Part shown: one piece after another, positions 62,716 through 64,000 of the stretch | Position numbering within the stretch: the first letter of the stretch is position 1 | Layout of the letters: each line of letters begins with the position of its first letter | Assembly (NCBI GenBank): GCA_025353765.1 | Contig: JANXOD010000024.1 | Location: 152,530 to 216,529, forward strand | Length of the DNA stretch: 64,000 nucleotides | Reading direction: 5' to 3' | Origin: Sphingobacteriales bacterium | GTDB taxonomy: Bacteria > Bacteroidota > Bacteroidia > Sphingobacteriales > Sphingobacteriaceae | Notes under the pieces: generated by a model | Seen by the model: only the letters and a program-made list of their open reading frames with translations | Database searches by the model: none | What the model was told of the DNA's origin: nothing | Made by a program: the position numbers and the translations under genes

Positions 62716-63694
62716 ATCCTGCTATCCAGCTGAATTTATACTCTAAACCGGGATTTTTCATCCTTTCGGCAATTCGCAATAATCTGCTTGGCAAATTTAA
62801 AACATAATCACGAGCCTTTTCGCCTGCTTCATTTAAATCACGCATACTTTCAATTTCCCAATCTACAATAAGCTGTTTCATAATATCCACATAATCTATA
62901 GCAGTATAAACACCTAAACGCTGGGCTGCATCTGTAAAATGGCCAAAAGTCTGACCTACCTTTAATCCCACTTCACGTAAAAAATGAGCGGGCATTACAA
63001 TCTTATTGCGCATCATATCTTCAAAAGCAATCATCGCTTCACTAGGATCAATCTCAAAGATTCTTTTCATAAAATCTTTATATGCTTTTGCATGGCGGGC
63101 TTCATCCGAAGCGATTACACCACACATTTTAGATAATAAGGTATCACCACTGCTTTTTGCAAGTGATGCCACCCTTCGGTGAGATACATTTGTAGCTAAT
63201 TCCTGGAAACTGGTATAGATAAAATTACGATAAGGGTCATGCCCAGTACCTATATCAAATCCATCAGCTATTAAATATTGTGTTGATATTTCCATTTGAC
63301 GCATATCCACACGGCCGGATAGGTATAAATATTTATTCAACAGATCACCATGGCGATTTTCTTCAGCTGTCCAATGACGAACCCATTTCATCCAGCCACC
63401 TTCTTCATCCTTAGAGATTCCGTCAACCATAGTCAACCATGATTCATATGTTGGAAGAGCTTCTTCTGTAATGGTATCGCCTATTAATACCGCCACAAGA
63501 TCATAAGAAAGGTCTTTTGCATTTTCTTTTAATTCCTTAATCTCACTATAAAAATCTTCTTTGGTAGAATCCGGTAAAAAATCCGAAGGTTGCCAATTCG
63601 TTTCAATAGGTTTTAGGTATTCGTGCATCTTCTCAAGCATATATTTTTCAATATGCAATAACACTTCTCTACGAGAGCCAATATTGATGTTCAT
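62714..63694 (-). CDS. Acyl-ACP desaturase (stearoyl-ACP 9-desaturase family)
   Basis: A soluble di-iron enzyme that puts a double bond into acyl-ACP, so it helps to set membrane fluidity. 326 residues: the two iron-binding motifs are WTAEENRHGDLLNKYL (EENRHG) and VIASDEARHAKAYKDFM (DEARH), in the order and spacing of the plant-type desaturases. The second-shell SHRRVA is also seen. Typical of Sphingobacteriales, where such a gene is common. A single gene with a TAtaTTTG element upstream. Confidence 0.93.
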   Translation of the reverse strand: MNINIGSRREVLLHIEKYMLEKMHEYLKPIETNWQPSDFLPDSTKEDFYSEIKELKENAKDLSYDLVAVLIGDTITEEALPTYESWLTMVDGISKDEEGGWMKWVRHWTAEENRHGDLLNKYLYLSGRVDMRQMEISTQYLIADGFDIGTGHDPYRNFIYTSFQELATNVSHRRVASLAKSSGDTLLSKMCGVIASDEARHAKAYKDFMKRIFEIDPSEAMIAFEDMMRNKIVMPAHFLREVGLKVGQTFGHFTDAAQRLGVYTAIDYVDIMKQLIVDWEIESMRDLNEAGEKARDYVLNLPSRLLRIAERMKNPGLEYKFSWIAG

Positions 63695-63711
63695 CTTAAT
63701 TAGTTAAGTTT

Positions 63712-63719
63712 CAAATATA
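63712..63719 (-). promoter_or_regulatory. Bacteroidota -7 element for the desaturase
   Basis: Minus-strand TATATTTG, about 18 bp before the ATG at 63694. The stretch 63720-63860 holds nothing else recognisable. Confidence 0.55.
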
Positions 63720-63861
63720 ATGATTACCGTTGGTTTGACCTTGAAATATTTGCAATTCAAGTTCCCATGTTGAGGAGATTTAGATAATTCGAAGTAATTG
63801 TAACGGATTAATATTTCCTATACTCTGAAGATTGCAAAGATTAAGAAGATTAGGGTTCCAC

Positions 63862-63901
63862 AAAAAAAGCGCCCTTATTCTATAATAGAATAAAGGCGCT
63901 T
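63862..63901 (-). terminator. Terminator of the rRNA operon
   Basis: On the minus strand, after the 5S gene, a 16-bp stem (AAGCGCCTTTATTCTA / TAGAATAAGGGCGCTT, one G-T pair) with a 3-nt loop, followed by T bases. Confidence 0.92.
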
Positions 63902-63910
63902 AGTAAAATT

Positions 63911-64000
<90 letters not shown>

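Overview
The window is about 64 kb of an AT-rich chromosome from a member of the Bacteroidota, most likely Sphingobacteriales or a close relative. The evidence is a PorP/SprF protein next to a gliding-motility C-terminal-domain (type IX secretion) protein, type B L31, Bacteroidota-style promoters (TAnnTTTG about 7 bases before the start of transcription, few Shine-Dalgarno sequences), an acyl-ACP desaturase, and many small outer-membrane barrels. The species cannot be named from sequence reading alone. Most genes are chromosomal housekeeping genes in short operons; no prophage, plasmid backbone, CRISPR array or tRNA gene was seen.

Layout. 0-7 kb: the end of scpB, a small acidic protein, a GNAT-like protein, then a minus-strand run of an XRE regulator, mpl, prmA, tpiA, a GlmU-like protein and rpmE. 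7-14 kb: tandem paralogous outer-membrane barrels, methylmalonyl-CoA epimerase, an iscS-iscU-iscA operon and a long-chain acyl-CoA ligase. 13.5-24 kb is the accessory stretch: a papain-like protein, a DUF4259 protein, a BNR-repeat protein divergent from a membrane-anchored winged-helix regulator, SMI1/KNR4, esterase and YdeI-like genes, and a lone AAA ATPase. These are separated by copies of a MITE-like inverted-repeat element. The stretch ends with a 42-bp tandem array, a 117-aa protein of unknown function, and a REP-associated tyrosine transposase with its own hairpins.

24-42 kb is again mostly housekeeping: lysS, ung, an Lrp regulator, an mntR-mntH(Usp)-outer-membrane-barrel metal operon with a visible DtxR-type operator, smpB, a Tat-exported glycosidase, pcm, priA, tsaB, yidD-rnpA-rpmH, a second SMI1/KNR4 protein, a TPR protein and mscL. 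42-56 kb: rpoN, a PorP/SprF protein, a very long PKD/CHU_C surface protein split by a frameshift exactly at an (AT)6 tract, a 14-residue repeat ORF, an AsmA-like protein, clpC and an ABC-F ATPase. 56-64 kb: a lipoprotein, a YkuK-like RNase H fold, a radical SAM protein, a KGG-repeat protein, a fused isobutyryl-CoA mutase (icmF), an acyl-ACP desaturase, and the 3' end of an rRNA operon (5S rRNA plus terminator) on the minus strand.

Most notable observations: (1) the possibly phase-variable surface protein at 44.5-48.1 kb; (2) the REP hairpins flanking and inside the transposase gene; (3) the repeat-rich 17.6-22.9 kb segment ending in a 42-bp array just upstream of an unrecognised small gene; (4) a ToxR-like membrane regulator with two 13-bp direct repeats in its upstream region.
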